Assembly (NCBI RefSeq): GCF_014646115.1
Contig: NZ_BMMV01000029.1
Location: 40,335-104,334 of the forward strand
Length of the DNA: 64,000 bases
Direction of reading: 5' to 3'
Source: Streptomyces camponoticapitis
GTDB taxonomy: Bacteria; Actinomycetota; Actinomycetes; Streptomycetales; Streptomycetaceae
The position numbers and the translations under genes are program-made. Of this stretch, positions 41,157 to 48,977 are shown one piece after another; the first letter of the stretch is position 1; the number at the start of each line of letters is the position of its first letter. The notes beneath the pieces are model-generated. The model was not told the DNA's origin, did not search any database, and was given only the letters and a program-made list of their open reading frames with translations.

Positions 41157-41369
41157 ATGAGTGACACACCGATCGTCGTGCACCGGCCGTCCGGGACGGG
41201 CGGCCGGAGAGTCACCGTCCGCGGCCGGATCATGGGACTCGCCCACAACGACGACCATCTGATCGAATTCCTCCGGCTCGCCGGGCTGCCCGACGCGTGG
41301 GAACTGCTCGACGACCCCTCCTGGGTCGAGTGGCAGGGCGGGCAGCCGCACGAGTACGGCCCCGAGTGA
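41157..41369 (+). CDS. Small protein of unknown function
   Basis: A 70-aa protein with VTVRGRIMGLAHNDDHLIEFLRLAGLPDAWELLDD and a Trp-rich end. The reading frame has normal codon use and the protein looks compact, but I do not recognise the family. There is no ribosome site; a CACTCT hexamer 7 nt before the ATG would allow a leaderless message. Confidence 0.6.
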   Translation: MSDTPIVVHRPSGTGGRRVTVRGRIMGLAHNDDHLIEFLRLAGLPDAWELLDDPSWVEWQGGQPHEYGPE

Positions 41370-41408
41370 CCGGCCGCCCTGCCTCAGGCTCCTCCCCCAC
41401 GCCCCCGC

Positions 41409-42065
41409 TCAGACCGGCTGCCGCAGTTCCGCCATGATCGGCATCAGCTGGGTGAGCGCGTCGAGCCGCCAGTCCGCCGCCGCGACGACGTCCGGATCGT
41501 CGGCCGTCAGATAGCCCCAGGGGCCGCGCCGTAGATGCGCCGCCCGCAGCCCGGCCCGCTGGGCGGGGAACAGGTCGTGCACGGGGTGGTCGCCCACGTA
41601 CAGAATCCGTTCGGGCGCGGTGTCCGCCGCCTCCACGACCCGGGCGAAGAACTCCTCCGACGGCTTGGCGACGCCCCACTCGCCGGACGTGGCGACGAGA
41701 TCGGCGGGCAGATCGAGGCCCCGCAGCAGCTCACCGGCCTTGACGGTCTGGTTGCCGGCGATGATGACGCGTACGCCGAGCTGGTGCAGACCGGCCAGGG
41801 CGGGCCGTACGTCGGGATAGAGGTCGGACTCGTCCAGGTGCTCGCCCCGGCCCGCGGCTTCTCTCGCCCGGTACGCCTCGCCGACATCTATGCCCGGCTT
41901 GATGAGGTGGAGGGCGTCGTCGTTGTCCCTGCCCTGGGTGGTGACGGCGCCGACCAGCGCGGAGATGGTGTGGCGGGGGATGCCGAGCCAGTCGGCCCAG
42001 GAGGCCCAGTAGCGGTCGTCGCGGACGAGAGTCTCGCCGACGTCGAACACGATGGTTTCGATCAC
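41409..42065 (-). CDS. HAD-superfamily hydrolase
   Basis: The 218-aa protein has the HAD motifs: IVFDVGETLV (nucleophile Asp, though the second Asp is Glu), IIAGNQTV (motif II with N), GVAKPSEEFF (motif III Lys), and YVGDHPVHDL (motif IV). The FDVGET variant in motif I lacks the usual acid/base Asp, so phosphatase activity may be altered. The GTG at 42065 is chosen; TAGGCT lies 7 nt upstream, a leaderless arrangement. Confidence 0.8.
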   Translation of the reverse strand: MIETIVFDVGETLVRDDRYWASWADWLGIPRHTISALVGAVTTQGRDNDDALHLIKPGIDVGEAYRAREAAGRGEHLDESDLYPDVRPALAGLHQLGVRVIIAGNQTVKAGELLRGLDLPADLVATSGEWGVAKPSEEFFARVVEAADTAPERILYVGDHPVHDLFPAQRAGLRAAHLRRGPWGYLTADDPDVVAAADWRLDALTQLMPIMAELRQPV

Positions 42066-42137
42066 CGGGGTAAGCCTAGGCGTTAAGGGGCTCCGGGACG
42101 GTGACTGTGCGAGGTGGTGAGGCACACGCTCTGCCCA

Positions 42138-42160
42138 TTGTCAGTGGCTGGCCGTAGCCT
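42138..42160 (+). promoter_or_regulatory. RecA-independent DNA-damage (PafBC-type) promoter
   Basis: TTGTCAGTG (42138-42146), 8 nt, then TAGCCT (42155-42160) exactly matches the actinobacterial RecA-NDp consensus TTGTCRGTG-N8-TAnnnT recognised with PafBC. The ATG of the 59-aa gene follows 6 nt later. Confidence 0.72.
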
Positions 42161-42166
42161 TGCTCC

Positions 42167-42346
42167 ATGTCAGCTTCCTCTGATGCCAGTGCTTCCGTCC
42201 GTCCCGCCGCCGTCGTCAACGCGGAGATCCGCGCCCTGTGGGCGCGCGCGGGCCGGGCGCTGTCCACCGCCGAGCAGGAGGAGTATCAAAGGCTGCTGGT
42301 CGAGTGGGCCGCGGCGATTCGCGCCGATGTGGTGGAGGCCGCCTAG
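42167..42346 (+). CDS. 59-aa protein behind a DNA-damage-type promoter
   Basis: A short gene from ATG 42167 to TAG 42346 encodes a helical protein with the core VNAEIRALWARAGRALSTAEQEEYQ and VEWAAAIRADVV. The promoter at 42138 puts it on a leaderless transcript. I recall homologues in other Streptomyces at this position, without known function. It lies just before the initiator tRNA. Confidence 0.7.
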   Translation: MSASSDASASVRPAAVVNAEIRALWARAGRALSTAEQEEYQRLLVEWAAAIRADVVEAA

Positions 42347-42416
42347 GCCGATCGGGGCCCTCGGCGGGTAAATGGAGATGATCTTGGTCCGGATGGCGTA
42401 GTGTTGCATTCAACGG

Positions 42417-42490
42417 CGCGGGGTGGAGCAGCTCGGTAGCTCGCTGGGCTCATAACCCAGAGGTCGCAGGTTCAAATCCTGTCCCCGCTA
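42417..42490 (+). tRNA. Initiator tRNA-fMet(CAT)
   Basis: A 74-nt cloverleaf with anticodon CAT in CTGGG-CTCATAA-CCCAG. The first acceptor pair is a C-U mismatch and the anticodon stem has three consecutive G-C pairs, both initiator hallmarks. The discriminator is A. Confidence 0.95.
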
Positions 42491-42501
42491 CTGGCAGAAG
42501 A

Positions 42502-42534
42502 CGAAGGCCCGGATCCACTGGATCCGGGCCTTCG
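42502..42534 (+). terminator. Terminator after tRNA-fMet
   Basis: A perfect 15-bp stem (42502-42516 and 42520-42534) with loop ACT, 11 nt after the tRNA. Confidence 0.9.
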
Positions 42535-42593
42535 CCGTGTGCGCGCCCGACTCCCGAATCCCCGGCCCTCGAACCCCGATCCGGCACATCGTG

Positions 42594-42625
42594 CTTGACC
42601 TTTACGCAACGTCAAGATTTAGCGT
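42594..42625 (+). promoter_or_regulatory. MerR-type promoter with 19-bp spacer
   Basis: TTGACC (42595-42600) and TAGCGT (42620-42625) are separated by 19 bp, the long spacing that MerR activators correct by twisting DNA. CTTGAC (42594-42599) and GTCAAG (42611-42616) form a dyad. The MerR gene starts 8 nt downstream. Confidence 0.8.
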
Positions 42626-42632
42626 TCCGGTC

Positions 42633-43382
42633 ATGGAGTGGTCGATCCAGGACATCGCGAAGAAGGCCGGCACGACGAGCCGCACGCTCAGGCACTACGG
42701 CGAGTTGGGGCTGCTCGACCCGAGCAGGGTCGGAAGCAACGGTTACCGCTACTACGACCAGGACGCCCTCGTCCGTCTGCAGCGGATCCTGCTGCTGCGT
42801 GAGCTCGGCCTGAGCCTGCCCGCGATCGCCGGGATCCTCGACGGCCAGCAGGACACGGCCGCCGCCCTGCGCACGCATCTCGCGCTGCTCGAACAGGAAC
42901 GTGAGCGCGTGGGACGGCTGATCGCGTCGGTCCGGACCACTCTCCACAAGACAGGGAGGGGAGAAGAACTCATGGCCGAGGAAGTTCTCGACGGCTTCGA
43001 TCACACGCGGTACGAGCAGGAGGTGACCGAGCGGTGGGGCCGGGACGCGTACGAGAAGGGTGACCGCTGGTGGCGGGCCCTGAGCGAGCGCGAGCGGAAG
43101 GAGTTCACGCAACGGCACGAGACCATCGCCCGGGACTGGGGCCGGGCCAGGAAGGACGGTCTCGCCGCCGACAGCGAGGAGGCGCAGGCCATCGCCCGCC
43201 GGCACTGCGACTGGCTGTCGACGACGACGAGCCCCGCCAGGTCGTACGTCATCGGCGTCACCGCGATGTACGTCGACGATCCGCGCTTCGGCCGTAACTA
43301 CGACAAGTACGAGGAGGGCACGGCCGTCCTCGTACGGGACGCGATGAAGGTCTACGCCGAGCGCCACCTCACCGACGACTGA
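42633..43382 (+). CDS. TipA-like MerR-family regulator
   Basis: The 249-aa protein has an N-terminal MerR domain (SIQDIAKKAGTTSRTLRHYGELGLL, NGYRYYDQDALVRLQRI), a coiled-coil and a C-terminal TipAS domain (DGFDHTRYEQEVTERWG). TipA binds thiopeptide antibiotics and its own promoter. A cysteine is present in RRHCDWLS, but whether it is the drug-reactive one is unclear. The 253-aa TipAL is nearly the same length. The promoter at 42594 fits autoactivation. The ATG at 42633 has no clear ribosome site. Confidence 0.85.
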   Translation: MEWSIQDIAKKAGTTSRTLRHYGELGLLDPSRVGSNGYRYYDQDALVRLQRILLLRELGLSLPAIAGILDGQQDTAAALRTHLALLEQERERVGRLIASVRTTLHKTGRGEELMAEEVLDGFDHTRYEQEVTERWGRDAYEKGDRWWRALSERERKEFTQRHETIARDWGRARKDGLAADSEEAQAIARRHCDWLSTTTSPARSYVIGVTAMYVDDPRFGRNYDKYEEGTAVLVRDAMKVYAERHLTDD

Positions 43383-43602
43383 CGCTCGCCGGGCGCGACC
43401 CCACGGCCGCGCCCGCACGGGAGAGCGACCGGCTCACCACCGGCGTACGCCGGCCGGTGACCGCGGCCGAACCGCTGTCACCGCACTGGCCCACCGGTAG
43501 CCCAGTCGGTCGACAGCGGGTAGCCGCCCGGCGTGCAAGAGGCCAGCCTGGGGGGACGCGGTACCGTCCGCGGCCGTCGACGGACCGGGCAGGAGGCCAC
43601 TG

Positions 43603-45057
43603 GTGGGGCACCTGAGAGACAGCGGAGACGGCGGGACCGGGGACGGTCCCCCCGGCGGGAGCGGGCACCGCCCTGCCGAGGGGGCCGTCCCCGGTTCCTC
43701 CGCCGGGGGACCCACCCATCAGGCATCGCCCCACCGTCCCCGCGTCCCCTCCAGGCTCCGCCGGCTCAGCGAGGGCCTCCGGCGTGGGGTCCAGCGCGGT
43801 CTCCGCCGCGCCGACGAAGGTTTCCGGCAGGCGGACTCGGCCCCGAACGACCCGACCCGGAGCCGCTCGCAGCCCGTGGAGAAGCACCCGCCCGGCTTCG
43901 GTCCCGAAGATCCCCGGCCGCCCAGGCGGGGGAGCGGCCGGCTCGCCGCCCGGTCGACGCATCCGGTCGTGGAGCTGCTGCCCGGTCTGATCATCGTGGC
44001 GGGGATCGTCCTGGACCAGGTGACCCCGGCCGCCTTCACCGCTTCCCCGTTCTTCTCGGCGGCGCCGCTGGTCGCGGCCCCCTTCTTCTCGTTCATGCGC
44101 ACCCTCCTCGTCGGCATCCTGTCCGTCGGCGCCGTTCTCGGGCTGCGCTACTTCAACAACTCCGCGGACGGGATCGAGACGATCACCGAATCGCTGACCG
44201 TCTTCACCGTCTCCGTCCTCGCGCTGGCCATCAACGGTGTCGTACGCCGCAGCGGTGAACGCCTCGCCTCGGCACGGGTCATCGCCGAGGCCGCCCAGCG
44301 CGCCGTCCTGCCGACACCCGAGTCCCGGATCGGCGGGCTGCACATCGCCGCGCGTTACGAGGCGGCGGAGGAGGGCGCGTACATCGGCGGTGACCTGTTC
44401 GCCGTCCAGGACACGGAGTACGGGGTACGGGTGGTGGTCGGCGACGTACGCGGCAAGGGCATGGGCGCCGTCGAGACCGTGGCCGTCGTCATCGGCGCCT
44501 TCCGGGAGGCCGCCGAGCAGGAGAGGTCGCTCGAAGGCGTCGCGCGGCGGCTGGAGCGGGCGCTGGCGCGCGAAGGCAGGGGGCGCAGCGGGATCGACCT
44601 TTTCGAGGGCTTCACCACCGCCGTACTGGCGGAGGTCCCGCACGCCGAGGGCATAGTGCGCGTGCTGAACCGCGGGCATCCGGAACCCCTGCTGCTCGGC
44701 CCCGACGGCGCGCTGACCGTGCTGGCCCCCACCGACCCGGCACTGCCGCTCGGGATGGGGGAACTGGGGACGTGGCCGGACCGCGCGGAGGAGATCCCGT
44801 ACCGGCCCGGTGCGACGCTGCTTCTCTACACGGACGGCCTCTCCGAGGCGCGCAACGCGGACGGCGTCTTCTACGACCCGGGCGAACGGCTCGCGGGACG
44901 GATCTTTCCCGGTCCCGACGATCTGCTGGAGGCGATCGTCGGGGACGTACGGCTGCACACCGGCGGCGGCAGTACGGACGACATGGCGCTGCTGGCCATC
45001 AGCCGGCCCACCGCGCGGCAGCCGGAGCGGCGCCGGACGATGCCGGTCGTGCCGTGA
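43603..45057 (+). CDS. Membrane-anchored PP2C/SpoIIE-type phosphatase
   Basis: The 484-aa protein has a long disordered N-terminal region, two to three membrane segments (about residues 125-215: VVELLPGLIIVAGIVL, LLVGILSVGAVLGL, TVFTVSVLALAI), and a C-terminal SpoIIE domain. The metal-binding Asp residues lie in IGGDLFAVQD, VVGDVRGKGM, LYTDGLSEARN and STDDMALLA. Such phosphatases usually dephosphorylate anti-anti-sigma factors and so control sigma activity. The GTG at 43603 has AGGAGG 6 nt upstream. Confidence 0.88.
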   Translation: MGHLRDSGDGGTGDGPPGGSGHRPAEGAVPGSSAGGPTHQASPHRPRVPSRLRRLSEGLRRGVQRGLRRADEGFRQADSAPNDPTRSRSQPVEKHPPGFGPEDPRPPRRGSGRLAARSTHPVVELLPGLIIVAGIVLDQVTPAAFTASPFFSAAPLVAAPFFSFMRTLLVGILSVGAVLGLRYFNNSADGIETITESLTVFTVSVLALAINGVVRRSGERLASARVIAEAAQRAVLPTPESRIGGLHIAARYEAAEEGAYIGGDLFAVQDTEYGVRVVVGDVRGKGMGAVETVAVVIGAFREAAEQERSLEGVARRLERALAREGRGRSGIDLFEGFTTAVLAEVPHAEGIVRVLNRGHPEPLLLGPDGALTVLAPTDPALPLGMGELGTWPDRAEEIPYRPGATLLLYTDGLSEARNADGVFYDPGERLAGRIFPGPDDLLEAIVGDVRLHTGGGSTDDMALLAISRPTARQPERRRTMPVVP

Positions 45058-45108
45058 TGTCATCTCCCCCACCACGCAGCGTAGTTGAGGCGCATCACTC
45101 CGCATAAC

Positions 45109-45127
45109 ATCTGACGCACCGTCAGAT
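45109..45127 (+). terminator. Small hairpin after the phosphatase gene
   Basis: ATCTGAC and GTCAGAT form a 7-bp stem with a 5-nt loop, 51 nt after the stop. Confidence 0.5.
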
Positions 45128-45311
45128 CGAGTGAGTGATCGCACACGGCCCGAACCGCGATCAACTCGCCCGATTGCGCCAGCTTGTGTCCCGGTTGATC
45201 CCTGCCGCGCTCGCTAACGATCACCCGGAACAGCTTGGAATAAGTCCCCGTCGTCTATTAACGTTCGATAACGCAGCGCGGTTGTCCCAGCCGTCGAAAG
45301 AGACGGCGCCG

Positions 45312-45462
45312 TGCGCACGCGCCGAATTCCGCAAGGAAACCGGGGAACCACCAATTGGGGTGAATCGGGCGTCTTTTGCTGCCTTGTGCGGCGGAAAGCG
45401 CTCGTAGGAGACCTTCCTGCTCCGAACCCGTCAGCTAACCCGGTAGGCGAGAAGGAAGGAAA
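45312..45462 (+). promoter_or_regulatory. ydaO-type c-di-AMP riboswitch
   Basis: The leader has the signature blocks of the ydaO class in Streptomyces. GCCGAATTCC is followed by CCGGGGAACCACC and GGGGTGAATCGGGCG. A variable stem comes next, then GTAGGAGACCTTCC, CCGAACCCGTCAGCTAACC, and CGGTAGGCGAGAAGGAAGG just before the ribosome site AAGGAG. Boundaries are approximate. In actinobacteria this riboswitch turns off cell-wall hydrolase genes when c-di-AMP is high, and an M23 peptidase follows. Confidence 0.92.
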
Positions 45463-45475
45463 GGAGAGCGCCCCA

Positions 45476-46540
45476 GTGGCGTCCAACAGGCCTGCTCCCG
45501 AAGCCTCGATCCCGGCCCGTTTCGGCCCCGGGAGCCGGCTCGCCGGCACCGATCTCACCGACGGCGAGGCGACCAGGGACTGGGAGGAGTGGAATCCCAC
45601 CGCGGACTCCATCCGTCCCGTACGCGGCAAGCACCGTGTCGCCAAGCAGCGCAACGCCCTCGCCCGCAGCTCCACGGTCCTCGGCGTGGGTGTCATCGCC
45701 GCGGTCGGCGCCGGAGGCATCGCCTCCGCCCAGGACAAGCCCGCTGTCTCGATATCACTTCCCGACTCGCTCTCGGACAGTCTTCCCGACGCCAAGTCCC
45801 TTCCCGGCGTCGGGTCTTTCATGTCCGACGGCGACAAGAAGACCGACGAGACACCCTCCCCGCTGACCACGGCGGGCCTCACCGCCGCGGACGCCCAGCA
45901 GGGCACCACCGACTCCGGCGAGGCGCTGCGCGCCCGCATCCTCCAGCAGGCGGAGCAGCAGCAGGCCGAGGCCGACGCCGCCCAGAAGGCGAGCGCCGAG
46001 AAGGCCGCCGCCGAGAAGGCCGCGGCCGAGGCCGAGAAGCAGCAGACCGACGCGGAGAAGAAGGCCGCCGAGGCGAAGCGCAAGGCGAAGGAAGAGGCCG
46101 AGCGCAAGGCCGAGCAGAAGCGCCTGGAGAAGCTGGCCGCCAGCTTCTCGCTCCCCACCTCCTCGTACACGCTCACCTCCACCTACGGCCAGGCCGGCTC
46201 CATGTGGTCCTCCGGCCAGCACACCGGCCTGGACTTCGCCGCCCCCACGGGCACGCCCACCAAGGCGGTCCACAGCGGGACCGTCACATCGGCAGGCTGG
46301 TCCGGTTCGTACGGCTACCGCGTGGTGCTTGAGCTCGACGACGGTACGGAGATCTGGTACGCCCACCTGTCCTCGATGACCGTCGCCGCCGGCCAGAAGG
46401 TCTCCACCGGCGAGACCATCGGCCGCGTGGGAGCCACCGGCAACGTCACCGGCCCGCACCTGCACCTGGAGGTGCACACCGCGGGCGGCAGCGGCATCGA
46501 CCCGATGAGCTGGCTGCGCGGCAAGGGACTCACGCCGTAG
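45476..46540 (+). CDS. Secreted M23 peptidase under c-di-AMP riboswitch
   Basis: The 354-aa protein has an N-terminal export region (VLGVGVIAAVGAGGIASAQ), a Pro/Ser linker, a long coiled coil rich in Ala, Glu and Lys (about residues 145-230), and a C-terminal M23 domain. The zinc ligands are in HTGLDFAAPTGTP and HLHLEVHT, with YAHLS between. It resembles peptidoglycan hydrolases of cell separation. The GTG at 45476 has AAGGAG 10 nt upstream. A short inverted-repeat element separates it from the convergent protease gene. Confidence 0.92.
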   Translation: MASNRPAPEASIPARFGPGSRLAGTDLTDGEATRDWEEWNPTADSIRPVRGKHRVAKQRNALARSSTVLGVGVIAAVGAGGIASAQDKPAVSISLPDSLSDSLPDAKSLPGVGSFMSDGDKKTDETPSPLTTAGLTAADAQQGTTDSGEALRARILQQAEQQQAEADAAQKASAEKAAAEKAAAEAEKQQTDAEKKAAEAKRKAKEEAERKAEQKRLEKLAASFSLPTSSYTLTSTYGQAGSMWSSGQHTGLDFAAPTGTPTKAVHSGTVTSAGWSGSYGYRVVLELDDGTEIWYAHLSSMTVAAGQKVSTGETIGRVGATGNVTGPHLHLEVHTAGGSGIDPMSWLRGKGLTP

Positions 46541-46555
46541 CCACCCGCCCGGACC

Positions 46556-46599
46556 AGGGCCTGTCGTTTTGACCAGGCCGGATCCAAACGACAGACCCT
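46556..46599. mobile_element. MITE-like or terminator inverted repeat between convergent genes
   Basis: AGGGCCTGTCGTTT (46556-46569) and AAACGACAGACCCT (46586-46599) match at 13 of 14 positions around a 16-nt loop. The right end overlaps the TAG stop of the convergent prsW-like gene inside CTAG. It could be a dispersed element like the one at purF, or a shared terminator. Confidence 0.5.
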
Positions 46600-47950
46600 A
46601 GCTCCGATACGGGTTGTAGCCGCCGTAGTCGATGTACGGCGGCGGAGACCAGACCCGCCCCGTCGCCCGCGCCGCGTACGTCAGCGCGGGCGACGCCGTT
46701 TCCCGGCGCTGCCACATGTGGTGCAGCAGCTCCTGCTCGCGCGCGGCGAAGTCTGGGCCCGCCGTGCCGCGCCCGGCCCGGTGCCGCAGGAACGCCAGAG
46801 CGGTCGCGAACGCCTGGTACTCGCCGACCGCGCGGGCCGCCTTCGGGCCGTACGCGCGTCCCGCCACGTCGCGCGCCATCGAGCGCGCCCGCATCGAGGA
46901 CAGGGCGAGCGGCTCGGTCTCGGCGAGCCAGCCTGCCGCCGCGTACGCGGGCAACTCGACGGAGACCATGCGCAGTTCGCGCTGCCGGGTCCATACCGCC
47001 AGCCAGGTGAGCAGGGCGAAGGCGGGGACCATGAAGGCCGCGTACACCGCGTAGAAGCCGTACGGGCCGAACAGCGACGAGGAGCCGTTCCACAGCGCGT
47101 GCGTGCCCATCGCGAGCAGGAGGCCCAGCACCGGCATCAGCCACCGGCGGACGCGCTGCCGGCGGGTGGCGAGGGCGGCGATGCCGAAGCCGATACCCGT
47201 CAGGACCGTGAAGAGCGGGTGCGCGAACGGCGACATCACGACCCGTACGAAGAAGGTCGCCGCGGTCACGGCCGGCAGCCCGGAGTTGCCTATCTGCTGG
47301 TCCTCGCCGTAGGCGCTGCCGAGATAGAGGATGTTCTCGGTGAACGCGAAGCCGGTCGCGGTGAAGCCCGCGACGACGACCCCGTCGACGAGACCGGTGA
47401 AGGACCTCCGCCGGAAGAGGAAGATCAGCAGGATCGCGGCTGCTTTCGCGCTCTCCTCGACGATCGGTGCCACCACCGTGGCCCCCAGGGACTCCGCACC
47501 GGCGGGGTCGGCGGTGGCGGTCGCTATCCACTGCGTCGCGAAGGAGTTGGCCGTGATCGCCACGAGGGCGGCGGCGCAGGCACCCCAGGCGAAGGAGAAC
47601 AGCAGATTCCGCCACGGGCCCGGCTCCACCCGGTCCAGCCAGCGGAAGGCCGCCATCAGCAGCGGCACCGGCAGGATCGCCAGCCCGAGACCGACCAGGA
47701 AGCCCTGGGTGCCGGTCTGTTCCCGTACGAGCGACATGAGCAGCAGGCCGCAGAGCGCGAGCACGATGATCACGGCGCCCGCGCGCACGGCGGGGTGCCG
47801 CCAGAACGCGCGATGCGGCCGGTAGCGCCACCGGGAGCGCTCAGGAACGGCGGCCCACATGTCGCCGAGCTGCTGCTGACGCTCGACGGCGGGGATCGCC
47901 GGCTCGGGGGCCGGAGGGTCGTACGGGGGCGGTCGGGACGGTTCGGACAC
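46598..47950 (-). CDS. PrsW-family intramembrane metalloprotease
   Basis: A 450-aa protein with about eight membrane segments between residues 55 and 300. The family motifs are APIVEESAKAAAIL (EExxK), FTENILYLG, HPLFTVLTGIG and GTHALWN. PrsW-type proteases cleave membrane-bound anti-sigma factors in Bacillus; the target here is unknown. The C-terminal 150 residues are soluble. Its stop lies in the inverted-repeat element. Confidence 0.88.
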   Translation of the reverse strand: MSEPSRPPPYDPPAPEPAIPAVERQQQLGDMWAAVPERSRWRYRPHRAFWRHPAVRAGAVIIVLALCGLLLMSLVREQTGTQGFLVGLGLAILPVPLLMAAFRWLDRVEPGPWRNLLFSFAWGACAAALVAITANSFATQWIATATADPAGAESLGATVVAPIVEESAKAAAILLIFLFRRRSFTGLVDGVVVAGFTATGFAFTENILYLGSAYGEDQQIGNSGLPAVTAATFFVRVVMSPFAHPLFTVLTGIGFGIAALATRRQRVRRWLMPVLGLLLAMGTHALWNGSSSLFGPYGFYAVYAAFMVPAFALLTWLAVWTRQRELRMVSVELPAYAAAGWLAETEPLALSSMRARSMARDVAGRAYGPKAARAVGEYQAFATALAFLRHRAGRGTAGPDFAAREQELLHHMWQRRETASPALTYAARATGRVWSPPPYIDYGGYNPYRS

Positions 47951-48017
47951 CTACTGACCCTAACGAGGGCGACCGACAACCGCGACGGCGTCCGGCCCGT
48001 CCCGGCCAACCGCGGTC

Positions 48018-48878
48018 CTATCCGGCGACGGCGCCGTCCACGGCCGAGTCGTCCACGGGCGCGCCGTCCGTCGGTGAAGCGCCCGCCACGCGGCGGAAGA
48101 CCAGGTCCCGTACGGCATGGCCCTTCTCCAGGCCCTGGCCCTCGAACCGCGTCAGCGGCCGTGAGGCGGGCCGCGGCGCGTAGCCCTCGTCCGGGGCGGT
48201 GTTCTCGAACGCCGGGTGCGCACTCAGCACGTCGAGCATCTGCTCGGCGTACGGCTCCCAGTCCGTGGCGCAGTGCAGTACGGCCCCGGGCTTGAGCGCG
48301 GGCGCCGCCAGTGTGAGGAACTCGGGCTGGATCAGCCGCCGTTTGTGGTGGCGCGTCTTGGGCCACGGGTCGGGGAAGTAGACCCGTATCCCGTCCAGCG
48401 ACCCGGGCGCCAGCATCTCCCGCAGCAGGATGATCGCGTCGCCGTTGGCCACCCGGATGTTGGTGAGCCCGTTCCGCTCCGCCAGCCGCAGCAGGTTGCC
48501 CTGTCCCGGTGTGTGGACGTCGGCGGCGAGGATCCCGGTGCCGGGATCGTCGGCCGCCATCCGCGCCGTCGCCTCGCCCATGCCGAAGCCGATCTCCAGG
48601 ACGACCGGGAGTCCGTCGAACATGGCGTCGAGGTCGAGGACCCGCCGGCCGTCGATGTCCAGCCCCCAGGACGGCCACAGCCGCCGCAGGACCTCCGCCT
48701 GGCCGGTCGTGACCCGGCTCCGGCGCGGCTGGAAGCTGCGGATACGGCGCTCGAAGTGCGATCCGGCCGGGTCGGCGGCCGGTCCCGTGCCCCCGGGGAA
48801 CATCCGGGACCAGGGGTGGGTGTCGTCGGCGGGCGCGCCGTCGCGGTCGCTGTTCACGTTCATCTGGGTCTCGGACAC
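48018..48878 (-). CDS. trmB: tRNA (guanosine(46)-N7)-methyltransferase
   Basis: The 286-aa protein methylates G46 in the tRNA variable loop with SAM. The SAM-binding motif is LEIGFGMGEAT, and the family signature YFPDPWPKTRHHKRR is complete. An N-terminal extension of about 60 residues precedes the core, as in other actinobacteria. The GTG at 48878 is the furthest start; an ATG at 48863 is an alternative. Confidence 0.93.
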   Translation of the reverse strand: MSETQMNVNSDRDGAPADDTHPWSRMFPGGTGPAADPAGSHFERRIRSFQPRRSRVTTGQAEVLRRLWPSWGLDIDGRRVLDLDAMFDGLPVVLEIGFGMGEATARMAADDPGTGILAADVHTPGQGNLLRLAERNGLTNIRVANGDAIILLREMLAPGSLDGIRVYFPDPWPKTRHHKRRLIQPEFLTLAAPALKPGAVLHCATDWEPYAEQMLDVLSAHPAFENTAPDEGYAPRPASRPLTRFEGQGLEKGHAVRDLVFRRVAGASPTDGAPVDDSAVDGAVAG

Positions 48879-48977
48879 GTTTTCTCAGCCACGTCGGAAT
48901 TGGGCAGGACCACCGATTCTACGGACCCGCCCGGGCGGCCCAAAAAAGATCACCGCCCACCGAGGTCCGCGGCACCC

